Assembly (NCBI GenBank): GCA_902762455.1
Contig: CACWOG010000001.1
Span: 1-47,243 of the forward strand
DNA length: 47,243 bases
Source: an uncultured Bacteroidia bacterium
Lineage (GTDB): Bacteria > Bacteroidota > Bacteroidia > Bacteroidales > ML635J-15
Direction of reading: 5' to 3'
Shown here one piece after another: positions 17,573 through 26,471 of the stretch (its first letter is position 1; every line of letters starts with the position of its first letter). Made by a program: the position numbers and the translations under genes. The notes under the pieces were generated by a model. That model made no database searches. It saw only the letters and a program-made list of their open reading frames with translations, and was not told where the DNA came from.

Positions 17573-20500
17573 TCTCCTTTGCGTTTGTAGATTTGCCAGT
17601 ATGCCACAGGAAGTACGGTTACTATCAGTGGTAACGAGAAAATTGTGCCGAAGCAGATTACCACGCCCATAGGCATCCAAAGCGAAGTTGCTGCAATTAT
17701 CATAGGGATAACGCCAAGGGCTGTTGTTGCCGATGTAAGGAAAATCGGTCGCATACGGCGCTTGCCAGCTTCGTAGGCGGCTTCCTTGGCTGTCTTGTGC
17801 CCTTCGCGGCGAAGCGATTCGGCATATTCGAACATGATGATTGCATTTCGCACAATCACACCTATAAGGCTCACAATTCCAAGCACTGCCGTAATGCTGA
17901 AGTCAAGGCCGAACATCCAAAGTCCAGTGAACGCACCGAATATGCATATCAAGCTCGATGCTATCGAAAGCACTGCCATGTCTATTTTTGCAAAATGGTA
18001 TAGCAGGAAGATGAATAGTACCAGCACGGCTGCAATAATAGAAACAACAATCTGCGGAATCATTGAGTTGTTGGCTCCTGTAAGTCCGCCATATTCAACT
18101 TTTATGCCTTCGGGCATAGTAGGCTTTATGTTGTTATCGACAAATTTGGTAACTTGCTTCATGCTTACAGGCTGACTGCATCCGTATTTTAGGTCGCAAC
18201 CAACGGTTATGGTACGAATGCTGTTGTAGCGTGTAATCGACGACTTTCGCCATTCAGGTTCTATTTCGGCAACCTGACGAAGTGGTACCCACACACTTGG
18301 CATTGCTGTGGGGACAAGCATATTTTCAAGCGTCCGAATCTTGCTGGTGTCGGAAACCTGCGAATAAAGCACCACGGGAATCTTGTAGTCGCCTTCCCAT
18401 ACCGATGTAAGCGTTTGCCCTCCCAGTGCTCCCGACAGGAATATCGAAAGCATGCTCTGGGTTATACCGAGTTGCGAGGCTTCGTCTGGTTTGAGGCGGA
18501 TTTTTACATTAGGGGTAGATTCGTCGTAGTCGGAATGCACCCAGGTGACTTCGGGCAAGGTGTTCATGTAGGCTTTCAGCGTATCCGCCAAGGCTTCCAT
18601 CTGCTGCAGGTTGTCGCCACGGAAGCGCACCTCGATAGGATTTTTCACTGCCTGATAGTCCATCTGCTTGAAGCGTACATACGCATTCGGGAAATAGTTC
18701 TCGTATTTCTCTCCGTATTCCTTCAGAATTTCGAGCGTCGCTTTTTCGCTTATGGTGTTCACGATGAACTGTGCGTAGCTTTTCTTTCCCATCTGCGGGG
18801 CGTAGGTGGCGTGGAATCGTGGAGATGCACAGCCTACAAACGATGTTACAGCTTTTACGCGACTGTCGGCATTGAGTATTCTTTGCAAGCTGTCAACCAC
18901 TTCGGCGGTTTGCGTCAGACTGCTACCTTCGGTAAGGTGGATTTCGACGGCAAAGCAGTCGCGGTCGGCCTTCGGAAGCATCTGTATGTTCATTCTGGTA
19001 AACAGGAAAATACCGATAGCAAATGTCACGAAGAATATGAGAATCACTGTCTTCGGGAAGCGGAAGCAAAGGTTCAGCAGTTTTTCAAACGAATTTTGCA
19101 GCAGGTCGAAGAACTTGTTTTGCGCTCTTTCGAATGCGTTCACATTGTCGTCCTTCTTCCGTATGAATTTGGTACACAAGTATGGAGTAATCCACACGGC
19201 ATAGAGCAGCGAAATAAGCAGTGCGAACGAGATTGTCCACGGGAAGAGTTTCACGAAGTCGCCAAGAGGTCCGTTGATAATCTTGGTCATCGGGAAGAAC
19301 ATTGCGCAGATGGCTATGGTGGCGAGCAGGGTGGGAACGAACAGCTCTCTTGTGCTTACTGATGCCGAGAACCACCGCGAATGTCCCTTTTGCTGGTAGT
19401 CGGTGTAGCCGTCAATTACAATGATTGAGTTATCGACTATCATGCCGAGAACGACTATAAGTGCAGCGAGTGTAACTGTATTAAGTTCAATGCCAAACAG
19501 ATACATCAGTCCCAGCGTGATGGCTGTACAAATTGGAACACCTGAACCTGCCACAAGTGCAGTACGCAACGGGAAAAGCAGAAGCATAACGGCGATAACC
19601 ACGAGCATCGACTCTACAAGGTCGCGCAGGAAGGAGATTACCGACTTGTTAACCACTTTGGGCTGGTCGGTTATGCGTTGCATGTTTACATCGGGCGGAA
19701 GTTCGTGGCGCATTTCGTCGAGGATGTTTTCAACCTTTTCGCCGAAAGCCACAATGTTGTTGCCAGCGCACATTTCCATCGATATTATCACACAACTCTT
19801 GCCGTTGTATTCGATGTAGCTCGACGGTTCGGCGTAGCGGCGTTCGATGTCGGCAATGTCGCGCAGACGAATGGAATTGCCGCTGGGGTCGGCATACACA
19901 ATCTGCTCACCGATGGCATATTCCGAATCGTAAGGTATTGCAATGTGTATCTGTGAGTTGCCCGAATTTTCCTCGACATTTCCGCCTATCGTGCGGAAGC
20001 CTTGTGTAGCAAGTTCGGCAAGCAATACCTTCTGGTCGATTCCGTATGCCGAAAGTTTTTCTGCATCGATGCTGACTGCAATTTCTTCCTTTTGTATGCC
20101 GAAAGTCTTGAGGTTGCCCATTTCGCGAATCGACCTGAGGCGGTCGCAAATTTGTTCCGAATAGGTTTCGAGTTCGCGTGGGGTGCGCTGTTCCGATTCA
20201 ACGGCCAGAAGCATCGACGAGGTGTTGCCAAAGTCGTCAACAACAACCACTTCCAAAACGCCAGCAGGCAACGATGTAGTTTTGAACAACTTCAGTCCGT
20301 GGCGGATTTTCGACCATACGGCATCCTTGTCGTTTATTGTCGGCTTAAGTTCGACAAACACATATACAATTCCGTTTTCGGAAATAGAGTAGGTGCCGTC
20401 CTTGTCGATTTCCTGATAGGTGAACAAAAAGCGTTCCAGGGGTTTTGCAACCTGCTGTTCCACTTCCTGAGCCGAGGCTCCTGGATATATTGCTGCAACA

Positions 20501-20646
20501 ACACCCTGACGGATAGTGAATTGCGGGAACTCATCCTTGTTAAGGTTCGGCAGACTGAATATTCCAAACGCAACAAGAGCGGCGCACACAACAAATATTA
20601 TGCTGTGGTGCTGCATTGCCGACTCTATGTGATTGCGCTTCTTCAT
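17569..20646 (-). CDS. RND-family efflux pump, AcrB/HAE1-like inner-membrane subunit
   Basis: 1025 residues, the normal size for a proton-driven trimeric exporter. Twelve membrane helices are arranged as one N-terminal helix (SIIFVVCAALVAFGIFSLP), a large periplasmic porter domain, six-helix groups near residues 335-530 and 850-1010, and a second porter domain between. The intramembrane motif GMIVDNSIIVIDGY carries the conserved acidic residue of helix 4 (one Asp where many AcrB proteins have two). The VRNAIIMFEYAE segment in the C-terminal half is typical. It lies 3 nt after the MFP gene. The sequence favours drug or amphiphile export over metal export, but the substrate is open. Confidence 0.93.
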   Translation of the reverse strand: MKKRNHIESAMQHHSIIFVVCAALVAFGIFSLPNLNKDEFPQFTIRQGVVAAIYPGASAQEVEQQVAKPLERFLFTYQEIDKDGTYSISENGIVYVFVELKPTINDKDAVWSKIRHGLKLFKTTSLPAGVLEVVVVDDFGNTSSMLLAVESEQRTPRELETYSEQICDRLRSIREMGNLKTFGIQKEEIAVSIDAEKLSAYGIDQKVLLAELATQGFRTIGGNVEENSGNSQIHIAIPYDSEYAIGEQIVYADPSGNSIRLRDIADIERRYAEPSSYIEYNGKSCVIISMEMCAGNNIVAFGEKVENILDEMRHELPPDVNMQRITDQPKVVNKSVISFLRDLVESMLVVIAVMLLLFPLRTALVAGSGVPICTAITLGLMYLFGIELNTVTLAALIVVLGMIVDNSIIVIDGYTDYQQKGHSRWFSASVSTRELFVPTLLATIAICAMFFPMTKIINGPLGDFVKLFPWTISFALLISLLYAVWITPYLCTKFIRKKDDNVNAFERAQNKFFDLLQNSFEKLLNLCFRFPKTVILIFFVTFAIGIFLFTRMNIQMLPKADRDCFAVEIHLTEGSSLTQTAEVVDSLQRILNADSRVKAVTSFVGCASPRFHATYAPQMGKKSYAQFIVNTISEKATLEILKEYGEKYENYFPNAYVRFKQMDYQAVKNPIEVRFRGDNLQQMEALADTLKAYMNTLPEVTWVHSDYDESTPNVKIRLKPDEASQLGITQSMLSIFLSGALGGQTLTSVWEGDYKIPVVLYSQVSDTSKIRTLENMLVPTAMPSVWVPLRQVAEIEPEWRKSSITRYNSIRTITVGCDLKYGCSQPVSMKQVTKFVDNNIKPTMPEGIKVEYGGLTGANNSMIPQIVVSIIAAVLVLFIFLLYHFAKIDMAVLSIASSLICIFGAFTGLWMFGLDFSITAVLGIVSLIGVIVRNAIIMFEYAESLRREGHKTAKEAAYEAGKRRMRPIFLTSATTALGVIPMIIAATSLWMPMGVVICFGTIFSLPLIVTVLPVAYWQIYKRKGE

Positions 20647-20649
20647 TTT

Positions 20650-21675
20650 CTATTTTGTCATCTTGTTTATTTCAACCTTGGCGTTGTCATATAGTTTCTG
20701 GTAACCTTCGACCACTATTGTGTCGCCCTTGGCAATTCCTTCGGTGACAAGCACACCGTCGGCAACATATTTGTTTGATGTTATGATACAGCGTTTTGCA
20801 CGACCATTTTCAATTTTCCAGATGCCGATTCCGTCCTGCATGGTCTGTACTGCACGCGATGGAACGACATAACCTGTGTTTTCGGGCTCGTCCATTGTAA
20901 CCTTGCAGACCATTCCGGGCAGAAGTTTGCTATGGTCGCCCTTGAATATGCACTTTACATCGTAGCTGTGCGAAAGTATGTTGGCTTCAATACCTTTTTC
21001 AATGACTTCTGCCTCAAAGACTTCGTCGTCGGCAGCAGGTACAGTTACCATGGCTTTCTTACCTATGTTTATCTTCGAGATTTCGTTTTCGGGAATTGAT
21101 GCTTTTACTTTCAGCTGCCTGATGTTCATTAGCTTGAAAGCCTGTTGCAGTGGCGAAACATTGCTTCCAGGTTCTATGCTGCGACTACCGATAACGCCCG
21201 ATGCTGGTGAATAAAGGTCGCAATGTTGGAGAGCTTCTTTTGATATTTTTTCCATCGACTGAGCCTGTGCAAGTTTGGTTTGGATTTCTACCCAGCGCAC
21301 TTCGGGAAGACTTCCGTTGTCGTGAAGCTGTTTTGCACGGCGGTAGCCGTCTTCGGCTTGCTCCAAAGTGGATTTGGCTGCATCGTACGAACTTTGCACC
21401 GAGGTTTTATCGAGACGGGCAAGCAGTTGCCCTGCGTGGACATTGTCGCCAACCTTCACGAACACATCCTTTACATTTCCGCCAGCTTCGAAACTCAAAG
21501 TTATTGCTTCCGAAGCCTCGATAGTGCCGACGTATGTGCGTTTTTCTCCGAAAGTTTCGGTGTCGGCAACCATGGCATTGACGGAAATCACGCGTTCTTC
21601 GGCGACTTTGTCCTTGTCCTTGCAACCCGAAAGCAAAATTGTTGCTAATATTAATATAAAGGTCAACCTTTTCAT
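20650..21675 (-). CDS. RND periplasmic adaptor (membrane fusion lipoprotein)
   Basis: 341 residues with a lipoprotein signal (LILATILLSGC, Cys near 18). The lipoyl-like halves (GTIEASEAITLSFEAGGNVKDVFVKVGDNVHAGQLLARLD and YSPASGVIGSRSIEPGSNV) flank a helical hairpin (residues 85-135). A beta-barrel and membrane-proximal domain follow (to VVEGYQKLYDNAKVEI). It joins the pump to the TolC channel. Its start codon overlaps the stop of the thioesterase gene by one base, so it is in one operon with it. Confidence 0.93.
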   Translation of the reverse strand: MKRLTFILILATILLSGCKDKDKVAEERVISVNAMVADTETFGEKRTYVGTIEASEAITLSFEAGGNVKDVFVKVGDNVHAGQLLARLDKTSVQSSYDAAKSTLEQAEDGYRRAKQLHDNGSLPEVRWVEIQTKLAQAQSMEKISKEALQHCDLYSPASGVIGSRSIEPGSNVSPLQQAFKLMNIRQLKVKASIPENEISKINIGKKAMVTVPAADDEVFEAEVIEKGIEANILSHSYDVKCIFKGDHSKLLPGMVCKVTMDEPENTGYVVPSRAVQTMQDGIGIWKIENGRAKRCIITSNKYVADGVLVTEGIAKGDTIVVEGYQKLYDNAKVEINKMTK

Positions 21676-22163
21676 TATTCTATTTCAGTAATATTGTCCT
21701 CAATGAGGTATTTCATCTCCTCGTGAATGTCGAAGTCGCCGATTGTAGCGTTGGGTAGTCTCATATAAGTGCCTTCTGCCGATGCGAGCAATTTTCCGTT
21801 TGCATCGTATATTTCGCCAATACCTACGAATCCGCGCGACGAATCCTGTTCCAGTCTTGCCACTCCGCGCAATTGCTCGCCAATAGGCATTGGACGGCGA
21901 TATTTGACTGTGATTGTAGTCGTTACGGCAAGACTTTCGGGTTCCTTAATCCATAATACGCGACCTATAAGTTCATCGAGCATTGCCGTTATCATTCCGC
22001 CATGTACGCGTCCCGGGTAGCTTTGGTGTTCGTTTCTGAAAGTGAACAAACCGCGCAGTTCGCCGTTCTCCATTTCGTAGAACATGGCCTTTACGCTCGA
22101 CGGATTGTCCATTCCGCAGATTATGCACGATTTGCTATTGCGCTGTTTCTTTACGACCTTCAT
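21675..22163 (-). CDS. PaaI-like hotdog-fold thioesterase
   Basis: 162 residues. The hotdog core has HGGMITAMLDELIGRV (residues 54-69), the usual HGG...DE active-site pattern of PaaI/YbgC-like acyl-CoA thioesterases, and later VTVKYRRPMPIGEQL-type strand residues. The N-terminus has an added CIICG pair (residues 13-17), which could bind a metal. Its place inside an efflux operon suggests that the pump or its regulator responds to, or exports, acyl compounds; that is inference. Confidence 0.82.
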   Translation of the reverse strand: MKVVKKQRNSKSCIICGMDNPSSVKAMFYEMENGELRGLFTFRNEHQSYPGRVHGGMITAMLDELIGRVLWIKEPESLAVTTTITVKYRRPMPIGEQLRGVARLEQDSSRGFVGIGEIYDANGKLLASAEGTYMRLPNATIGDFDIHEEMKYLIEDNITEIE

Positions 22164-22179
22164 ATCTTTGTTGTTTTTA

Positions 22180-22629
22180 TTACTCGTCTAGTTTTGTCCA
22201 GTACATGCTGCGACCGAAAATCGGAAGTCCGACATAACCGCGCACCTTCAGTTTCTTTGGCGATTCGAACTTGGCGTATGCCTTGTACATGTCGCCTTCG
22301 ACGGGATTGTAGATTTCGCCACTCCACTCGTCGTCGCTTGCATTGTACTTGAAGTTGTGCAGAAGTACAATCTTGTCGGCAGGCGTGTTGCGCTTGTTGG
22401 GGTCGGGGTTCTTGATGTCGGTCTTTGGCGAACCGTCCTCGAAATAGGGGTTCTTCATCCAGATTATTTTTCCTTCAAAATCACCGTTTGACTTGCGAGT
22501 TACCTTTACTTTCGAGACTTCGCTCTTTTCGATTACAAGGTAGGTGCCGCATATTTTCTCGGCGTTGCTTTGCGAGAATGACGGGAATGCCAATGCGATT
22601 GCTATTAGTATGACTGCTAATCTTTTCAT
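22180..22629 (-). CDS. DUF2147-family exported protein
   Basis: 149 residues with a signal peptide (IAIALAFPSFSQ). The body fits the DUF2147 pattern, a small beta-barrel with GTYLVIEKSEVSKVKVTR, a DPNKRNTPADKIVLLHNF loop, and GYVGLPIFGRSMYWTK at the end. Family members are periplasmic and their biochemical role is not known. 15 nt upstream of the thioesterase gene and 2 nt after the lipoprotein gene. Confidence 0.8.
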   Translation of the reverse strand: MKRLAVILIAIALAFPSFSQSNAEKICGTYLVIEKSEVSKVKVTRKSNGDFEGKIIWMKNPYFEDGSPKTDIKNPDPNKRNTPADKIVLLHNFKYNASDDEWSGEIYNPVEGDMYKAYAKFESPKKLKVRGYVGLPIFGRSMYWTKLDE

Positions 22630-22631
22630 GT

Positions 22632-23129
22632 TTAGTCGTTTAGTTTTGCTATGGTTATTGCGTTGTCGCTTTTGATTGTGCCTACAGCTCCAGTTTCCTT
22701 TTCGGTGAAGAAACCCGAATAGTTGTCGTCGAATACTATAGTGTTGTCACGGAGTTTTCCTTTCGCCGTATAGGTTACCTTTGCTTTTCCATTAATAATG
22801 GTGTCGAGCTTGATTTCCTTTTCGTAGGTGTATTCGTCGATTGAAAGTTCACCGTCCGAAACTTTTCCGCTAAAACGCTTGATGTCGCCTGTTATAGATG
22901 TCTTTATTATCGAGACTTTGCCTTTTTCGTCGCCTTTCATTATCTGCATCTGTCCCATCTTGTCGGTAATCGGCACATCAACGCCTCCTGTAATTAGACC
23001 TATATTAATCTTGCCGTCGCTTTGGTAAGTGTATTCGCCTATATATGGACGCGGACTATTCTTGCACGACGAAAAGCATCCTGCGAGAATTCCGAATATC
23101 AATATTGCAGTTAAAACTTTTGCTTTCAT
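22632..23129 (-). CDS. Lipoprotein of unknown function in the efflux operon
   Basis: 165 residues. The lipoprotein signal ends at a Cys in GILAGCFSSC (two Cys are possible). The mature part is a run of beta strands with alternating charges (YIGEYTYQSDGKI, GKAKVTYTAKGKLRDNTIVF), as in small calycin-like or DUF-type barrels. I recognise no named family. Second gene of the operon, 24 nt after the TetR gene, so it may share the regulator's ligand or the envelope-stress function of the pump. Confidence 0.6.
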   Translation of the reverse strand: MKAKVLTAILIFGILAGCFSSCKNSPRPYIGEYTYQSDGKINIGLITGGVDVPITDKMGQMQIMKGDEKGKVSIIKTSITGDIKRFSGKVSDGELSIDEYTYEKEIKLDTIINGKAKVTYTAKGKLRDNTIVFDDNYSGFFTEKETGAVGTIKSDNAITIAKLND

Positions 23130-23153
23130 TTTGTACTAATTTATTATTTCGGT

Positions 23154-23759
23154 CTAAATTGTTTCTAATGGTTTGAATATTATCTCGTCTATCATATAAT
23201 CGAACGAGTTTTTGTACTTGTCGTAGAGATTGAAAATAAAGAATGGAAACTCAAGCGACGACAGCATCATGATAAGCGAGTTGACGTACTTCGATGCATC
23301 GATTTCCTGACGAAAAACGCCTTTGTTTTTCCCAGAAACTATGATTGCCGTAAGTTGTTCCTTTTCCCAGGTTACCAGTGCATCGTGAACTTTCGAGAAG
23401 CATTCCATCAGTTGCTTGTCACCGCTTTCAAGCACTCTGTTTTTCAATACATTGTGGTACGAATATCTGTTGTTCATGCTTTCCATCCTGACAAGAGCAT
23501 ACTTTTTTATCTTTTCGGGTTCCGACAAGGTGCTGTCGTTTATTATTGCAAGCAGGTCGGTGCGGATTTTCTCAAGCTCGCTTTCAAGGATTGAGTTCAT
23601 CAGGTTGAGTTTGCTCGAAAAGTGGTAATAGACGCTTCCCTTGGCGTGCTTCGACTCCTTGGCGATCCGGTCCATCGAAATCTTGTTGAACCCGAAGCGG
23701 CAGAAGAGCCTTTCTGCAACGTTCATTATATCGTCTTTTACTCCCAATGTTTTCTGCAT
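23154..23759 (-). CDS. TetR-family repressor
   Basis: 201 residues. The N-terminal helix-turn-helix (residues 10-55: IMNVAERLFCRFGFNKISMDR, AKGSVYYHFSSKLNLMNSI) is a clear TetR DNA-binding domain. The rest is an all-helical ligand domain ending in a tyrosine- and phenylalanine-rich segment. First gene of the minus-strand efflux operon. A 31-bp palindrome overlaps its own -7 box (23772-23802), which supports autorepression of the whole operon. The ligand is unknown. Confidence 0.92.
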   Translation of the reverse strand: MQKTLGVKDDIMNVAERLFCRFGFNKISMDRIAKESKHAKGSVYYHFSSKLNLMNSILESELEKIRTDLLAIINDSTLSEPEKIKKYALVRMESMNNRYSYHNVLKNRVLESGDKQLMECFSKVHDALVTWEKEQLTAIIVSGKNKGVFRQEIDASKYVNSLIMMLSSLEFPFFIFNLYDKYKNSFDYMIDEIIFKPLETI

Positions 23760-23771
23760 GGCAATCTAAAT

Positions 23772-23827
23772 CTTTGTACCAATTTTCAAATTCGGTGCAA
23801 AGATAGTGTTCTATTTTTTGCTCACAA
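23772..23827 (-). promoter_or_regulatory. Efflux-operon promoter with overlapping palindromic operator
   Basis: On the minus strand: TTG (23827-23825), 19-nt spacer, TATCTTTG (23805-23798). Over the -7 box and start site lies an inverted repeat. The left arm is CTTTGTACCAATTT (23772-23785), the spacer TC, and the right arm AAATT-C-GGTGCAAAG (23788-23802), with one unpaired base and one mismatch. The length and position fit a TetR operator. Confidence 0.7.
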
Positions 23828-24079
23828 GTTTTAATTTGAGGTTTAACATAACATTAATAGCGAAAGGGAAATAGTTTTTTGTTGAATTAGAATGTCTGAT
23901 GATTGCTTTGTGTAAAATATTGAAATATAACTACATATTCGTGTATAAGCGACAAGAAACGACTAATAAACGAAAGTAAACGTTTAAAAACCGACTCGTG
24001 TTTTGAGGTTGCACGACCTTTGCGGTGGATTTCGAAACGAAGTCCAGACGAAAATTGTTTAACAAAAATTTTTTACACG
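23828..24079. other. AT-rich divergent intergenic region
   Basis: Between the TetR promoter and the SSB-like start I see no gene. GACCTTTG at 24015-24022 is one base off the TAnnTTTG element but lacks a -33 partner. The stretch 23935-24000 is A-rich with ACGACTAATAAACG-like words. Nothing else is supportable. Confidence 0.4.
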
Positions 24080-24436
24080 ATGAGATTAGGCGGACATGTA
24101 GAATTTGAAGCAAGAATCGGTTCGGTTCCTGAATTGGTAAATGAAATGTGTGGGCATAAGCTCGTAAGGTTTATAATTGCTGTTGTTGACAGGCGCATAG
24201 ATAATAATAGGTATTCGCAATACACACACTGGTACACGGTAAATGCGCTAGGCGACACCGCCGAAATGTTGCTCGAATCGGGTCTGCGTATATGCGATAC
24301 GATAACCATCAGTGGCAGGTGGGTAATTGATGGCAACCGCGATGTACTCGGAAATAGTAATTATATGTATGAGATTATTGCAGAAAGTGTATCGATGGCA
24401 AAGGATAGCTGTGCGAGAAATTATGAGGTGGCATAA
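24080..24436 (+). CDS. SSB-like OB-fold protein (paralogue of the downstream ssb)
   Basis: 118 residues from the ATG at 24080 (MRLGGHVEFEARIGS). The order of segments follows single-stranded DNA-binding proteins: VEFEARIGSVPEL, a conserved LVRFIIAVVDRR strand, HWYTVNALGDTAEMLLESG (compare WHNIVAWNRLAEKVERYFLKG in the true SSB), CDTITISGRWVID, and YMYEIIAESVSMA. The usual tip DDDIPF is absent, as is common in Bacteroidota. It differs strongly from the ssb at 26598 and lies 20 nt before the polyvalent-domain genes, which suggests a mobile-element origin. An upstream in-frame ATG at 24020 adds residues with no OB-fold match and is not favoured. Confidence 0.65.
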   Translation: MRLGGHVEFEARIGSVPELVNEMCGHKLVRFIIAVVDRRIDNNRYSQYTHWYTVNALGDTAEMLLESGLRICDTITISGRWVIDGNRDVLGNSNYMYEIIAESVSMAKDSCARNYEVA

Positions 24437-24456
24437 AAGATAAGAATTGTATTGTA

Positions 24457-25365
24457 ATGGTTAAGACAAGTGAAATATTGCAAGAAGATATTGCATCGTC
24501 CAATAAGACTATTGATGAAATAAAACAATCTGAGGAACAACTGGAAATCTCTAAAAAGAAAAATTGTCCTTTTTTGGAGAGCGGGCCAACCTATTCGGAC
24601 TCCCCATCGGACAATGCAAATTCTTCTATTACGAGTAGCCCTACCGATACCCTTCGTACCTTGAAGAATCCAACTGCAAAAATAATAAAAAGTAAAGTAA
24701 TGAAAAGACATTCAATTATTATTCGGAAATCAGTACATAAAGTAAATTTATCCCCGAGTGCATTAACTCTTGATTTGCAAAAGCAAAAGGATTTTGTTAA
24801 GAAAAAGCGTTGTGAGTATTATGTAATAAGCCTATATAATGCAGCAATTAGAGGAGAATTTTACGGCAAAGCAAAAGAAATAGGGCTTCTCACAGAATCA
24901 GGAAAGATTTTCCTTGAAAAATTATCAGGACTAAAATTACGGAATAAGGTTTCATTTGTTTTGAATCCATCGGACTTATGCCATATAAACAGTGATCATT
25001 TTGGCAAAGAAAAAGATGAAGGCAATAATATTCCTCTAGAAATAAAGGATATACGCAATTTGATATACATACTAATGTCACCGGATATTGTAATGTATTT
25101 CAATGACAAATATGGTAGGAAATCTTTTTATCTATTGAAAAACAATGGAAATGGTACTTATAATATTGATGAAATATATGCAAGTAGAAATGGAAATCTT
25201 ACATTAAAAACAATGTATAAAACAAAAAAGAGTACCGATCAGCGAGTTATGGACTTAACATCCCTACTCTCTACGTCCGGAACGTACTCTGTCGTAAACT
25301 CTTCGGATGCAAAAATACCAATTTTATTCCAATGTGCAAGTGAAAATTTGGAAAACATAAAGTGA
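24457..25365 (+). CDS. Protein with a C-terminal BECR (Barnase-EndoU-ColicinE5-RelE) nuclease-like domain
   Basis: 302 residues, no signal peptide. The first 100 are Ser/Lys-rich and of low complexity (helical NKTIDEIKQSEEQLEISKKK, then a Ser/Pro stretch). The C-terminal 135 residues (from VSFVLNPSDLCHINSDHFG near 165) resemble phage-type BECR nuclease domains of polyvalent proteins. There is a His pair in L-x-H-I-x-x-x-H-F, then IRNLIYILMSPDIVMYF, then a strand ending in LKTMYKTKK, which matches the family's Thr-Met-aromatic motif. I infer an RNase- or DNase-like activity; the family match is from memory. Its stop overlaps the next start as GTGA. No obvious antitoxin. Confidence 0.5.
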   Translation: MVKTSEILQEDIASSNKTIDEIKQSEEQLEISKKKNCPFLESGPTYSDSPSDNANSSITSSPTDTLRTLKNPTAKIIKSKVMKRHSIIIRKSVHKVNLSPSALTLDLQKQKDFVKKKRCEYYVISLYNAAIRGEFYGKAKEIGLLTESGKIFLEKLSGLKLRNKVSFVLNPSDLCHINSDHFGKEKDEGNNIPLEIKDIRNLIYILMSPDIVMYFNDKYGRKSFYLLKNNGNGTYNIDEIYASRNGNLTLKTMYKTKKSTDQRVMDLTSLLSTSGTYSVVNSSDAKIPILFQCASENLENIK

Positions 25366-26456
25366 AAAACAATAGCATATCTATGGACTTCCTTAACAGC
25401 AAACCGATTATTGAACTTAGTGGCGAGGAGTTTTTGCCTATTGAAGGGAAAACGTTTGTCCAGCAAGTTGAAGAGTTCTTTCAAAAGCAAGGAGGGGTAG
25501 CTCATTCGGCATTTGGCGATGTAATACTTGATAAAAAAGGAATACAAAATGATTTCCATCACGGAATGAGTCCGATTAAAAGATCATCTTTTGCAGCAAT
25601 CAAAGATGTATTGGAATCTGGAGTTATTGTTCTACCGTTAGACTTTTATAATACTAACAACAAGAAGCAGTTAACGGGTATGATAGCAGCTCCGATAAAG
25701 ATAAGTTATGAACGGTATGTCTGTATAGTTGAAGTAATAGCAAATACAAACAAGCAAAGATTATATCTACATGAAGTATTTTTAATAAAAAACCTCCAGG
25801 AGATTGTTGCGACTAGCCCCGTCCATGATAACAATAAAATTACTTCACGGCAACCTCAAGGAGAGATTGCAAAGGTACTACAAAATTATGTAAGTGCAAA
25901 CAAAGGAGATATAAATTCTGGGAATTTACTTAATGACAAACCAATTATAGAGTTAAGCGGAGATGAATTCTTACCAAAAGAAGGGATTACATTTGCACAA
26001 CAAGTAAATGAGTATTTCAAATCACAAGGCGGGAAAGCGGATTCTCCATTCGGAGAGGTGTTGCTCGACATTAAGGGCATACAAAATAGCAAACAGCATG
26101 GTATGAGCAGGATTAAAGCCGCTGCATTTGCTGCCGTGAAGGATGTGCTAGAAAAAGGTGTTGAAATACTTCCTATGGAATATCACGGAGTACATGACAA
26201 GAAGCAAATGACTGGAATAATTGCTGCTCCTATTGTAATAGGAGTTGAGAAGTATATATGTGTGGTTGAAGTTATTGCAAACATAGAGGTTAATCGTCTG
26301 TATGTTCACGAAGCATTTGTGATAAAAACTCTCTTTGAGGATGCTGCATCTAACTCGGTCCATGGTAGTAAAACTACGTCTCCACATCCTCAAGGAGAGG
26401 TTGCAAAAGTACTACAAAATTATGTAAATGCAAACAAAAATAGCACGCCCAGTTGA
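25362..26456 (+). CDS. Tandem-duplicated LPD3-like polyvalent-protein domain
   Basis: 364 residues made of two copies of one domain (about residues 8-165 and 191-350), joined by a linker ending in PQGEIAKVLQNYV, which is itself repeated at the C-terminus. Each copy has a KPIIELSG entry, F(G)-D/E-V-I/L-L-D, an HGMS-x-I-K-x-x-x-FAA core followed by KDVLE-x-G, TGMIAAPI, and an (R)LY-x-HE strand. This pattern resembles LPD3-type domains, which accompany nuclease domains in large phage and conjugative-element proteins. GTG at 25362 overlaps the upstream stop; ATG at 25383 is an alternative. It may be an accessory or neutraliser of the nuclease-like product of the preceding gene, which is inference. 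Confidence 0.55.
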   Translation: MKNNSISMDFLNSKPIIELSGEEFLPIEGKTFVQQVEEFFQKQGGVAHSAFGDVILDKKGIQNDFHHGMSPIKRSSFAAIKDVLESGVIVLPLDFYNTNNKKQLTGMIAAPIKISYERYVCIVEVIANTNKQRLYLHEVFLIKNLQEIVATSPVHDNNKITSRQPQGEIAKVLQNYVSANKGDINSGNLLNDKPIIELSGDEFLPKEGITFAQQVNEYFKSQGGKADSPFGEVLLDIKGIQNSKQHGMSRIKAAAFAAVKDVLEKGVEILPMEYHGVHDKKQMTGIIAAPIVIGVEKYICVVEVIANIEVNRLYVHEAFVIKTLFEDAASNSVHGSKTTSPHPQGEVAKVLQNYVNANKNSTPS

Positions 26457-26471
26457 TATATCCAGAACCAT

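Noticed and set aside
24020-24079. Upstream ATG at 24020 for the SSB-like gene
   Set aside because: The extra 20 residues have no OB-fold match, and the ATG at 24080 directly opens the conserved N-terminal strand.
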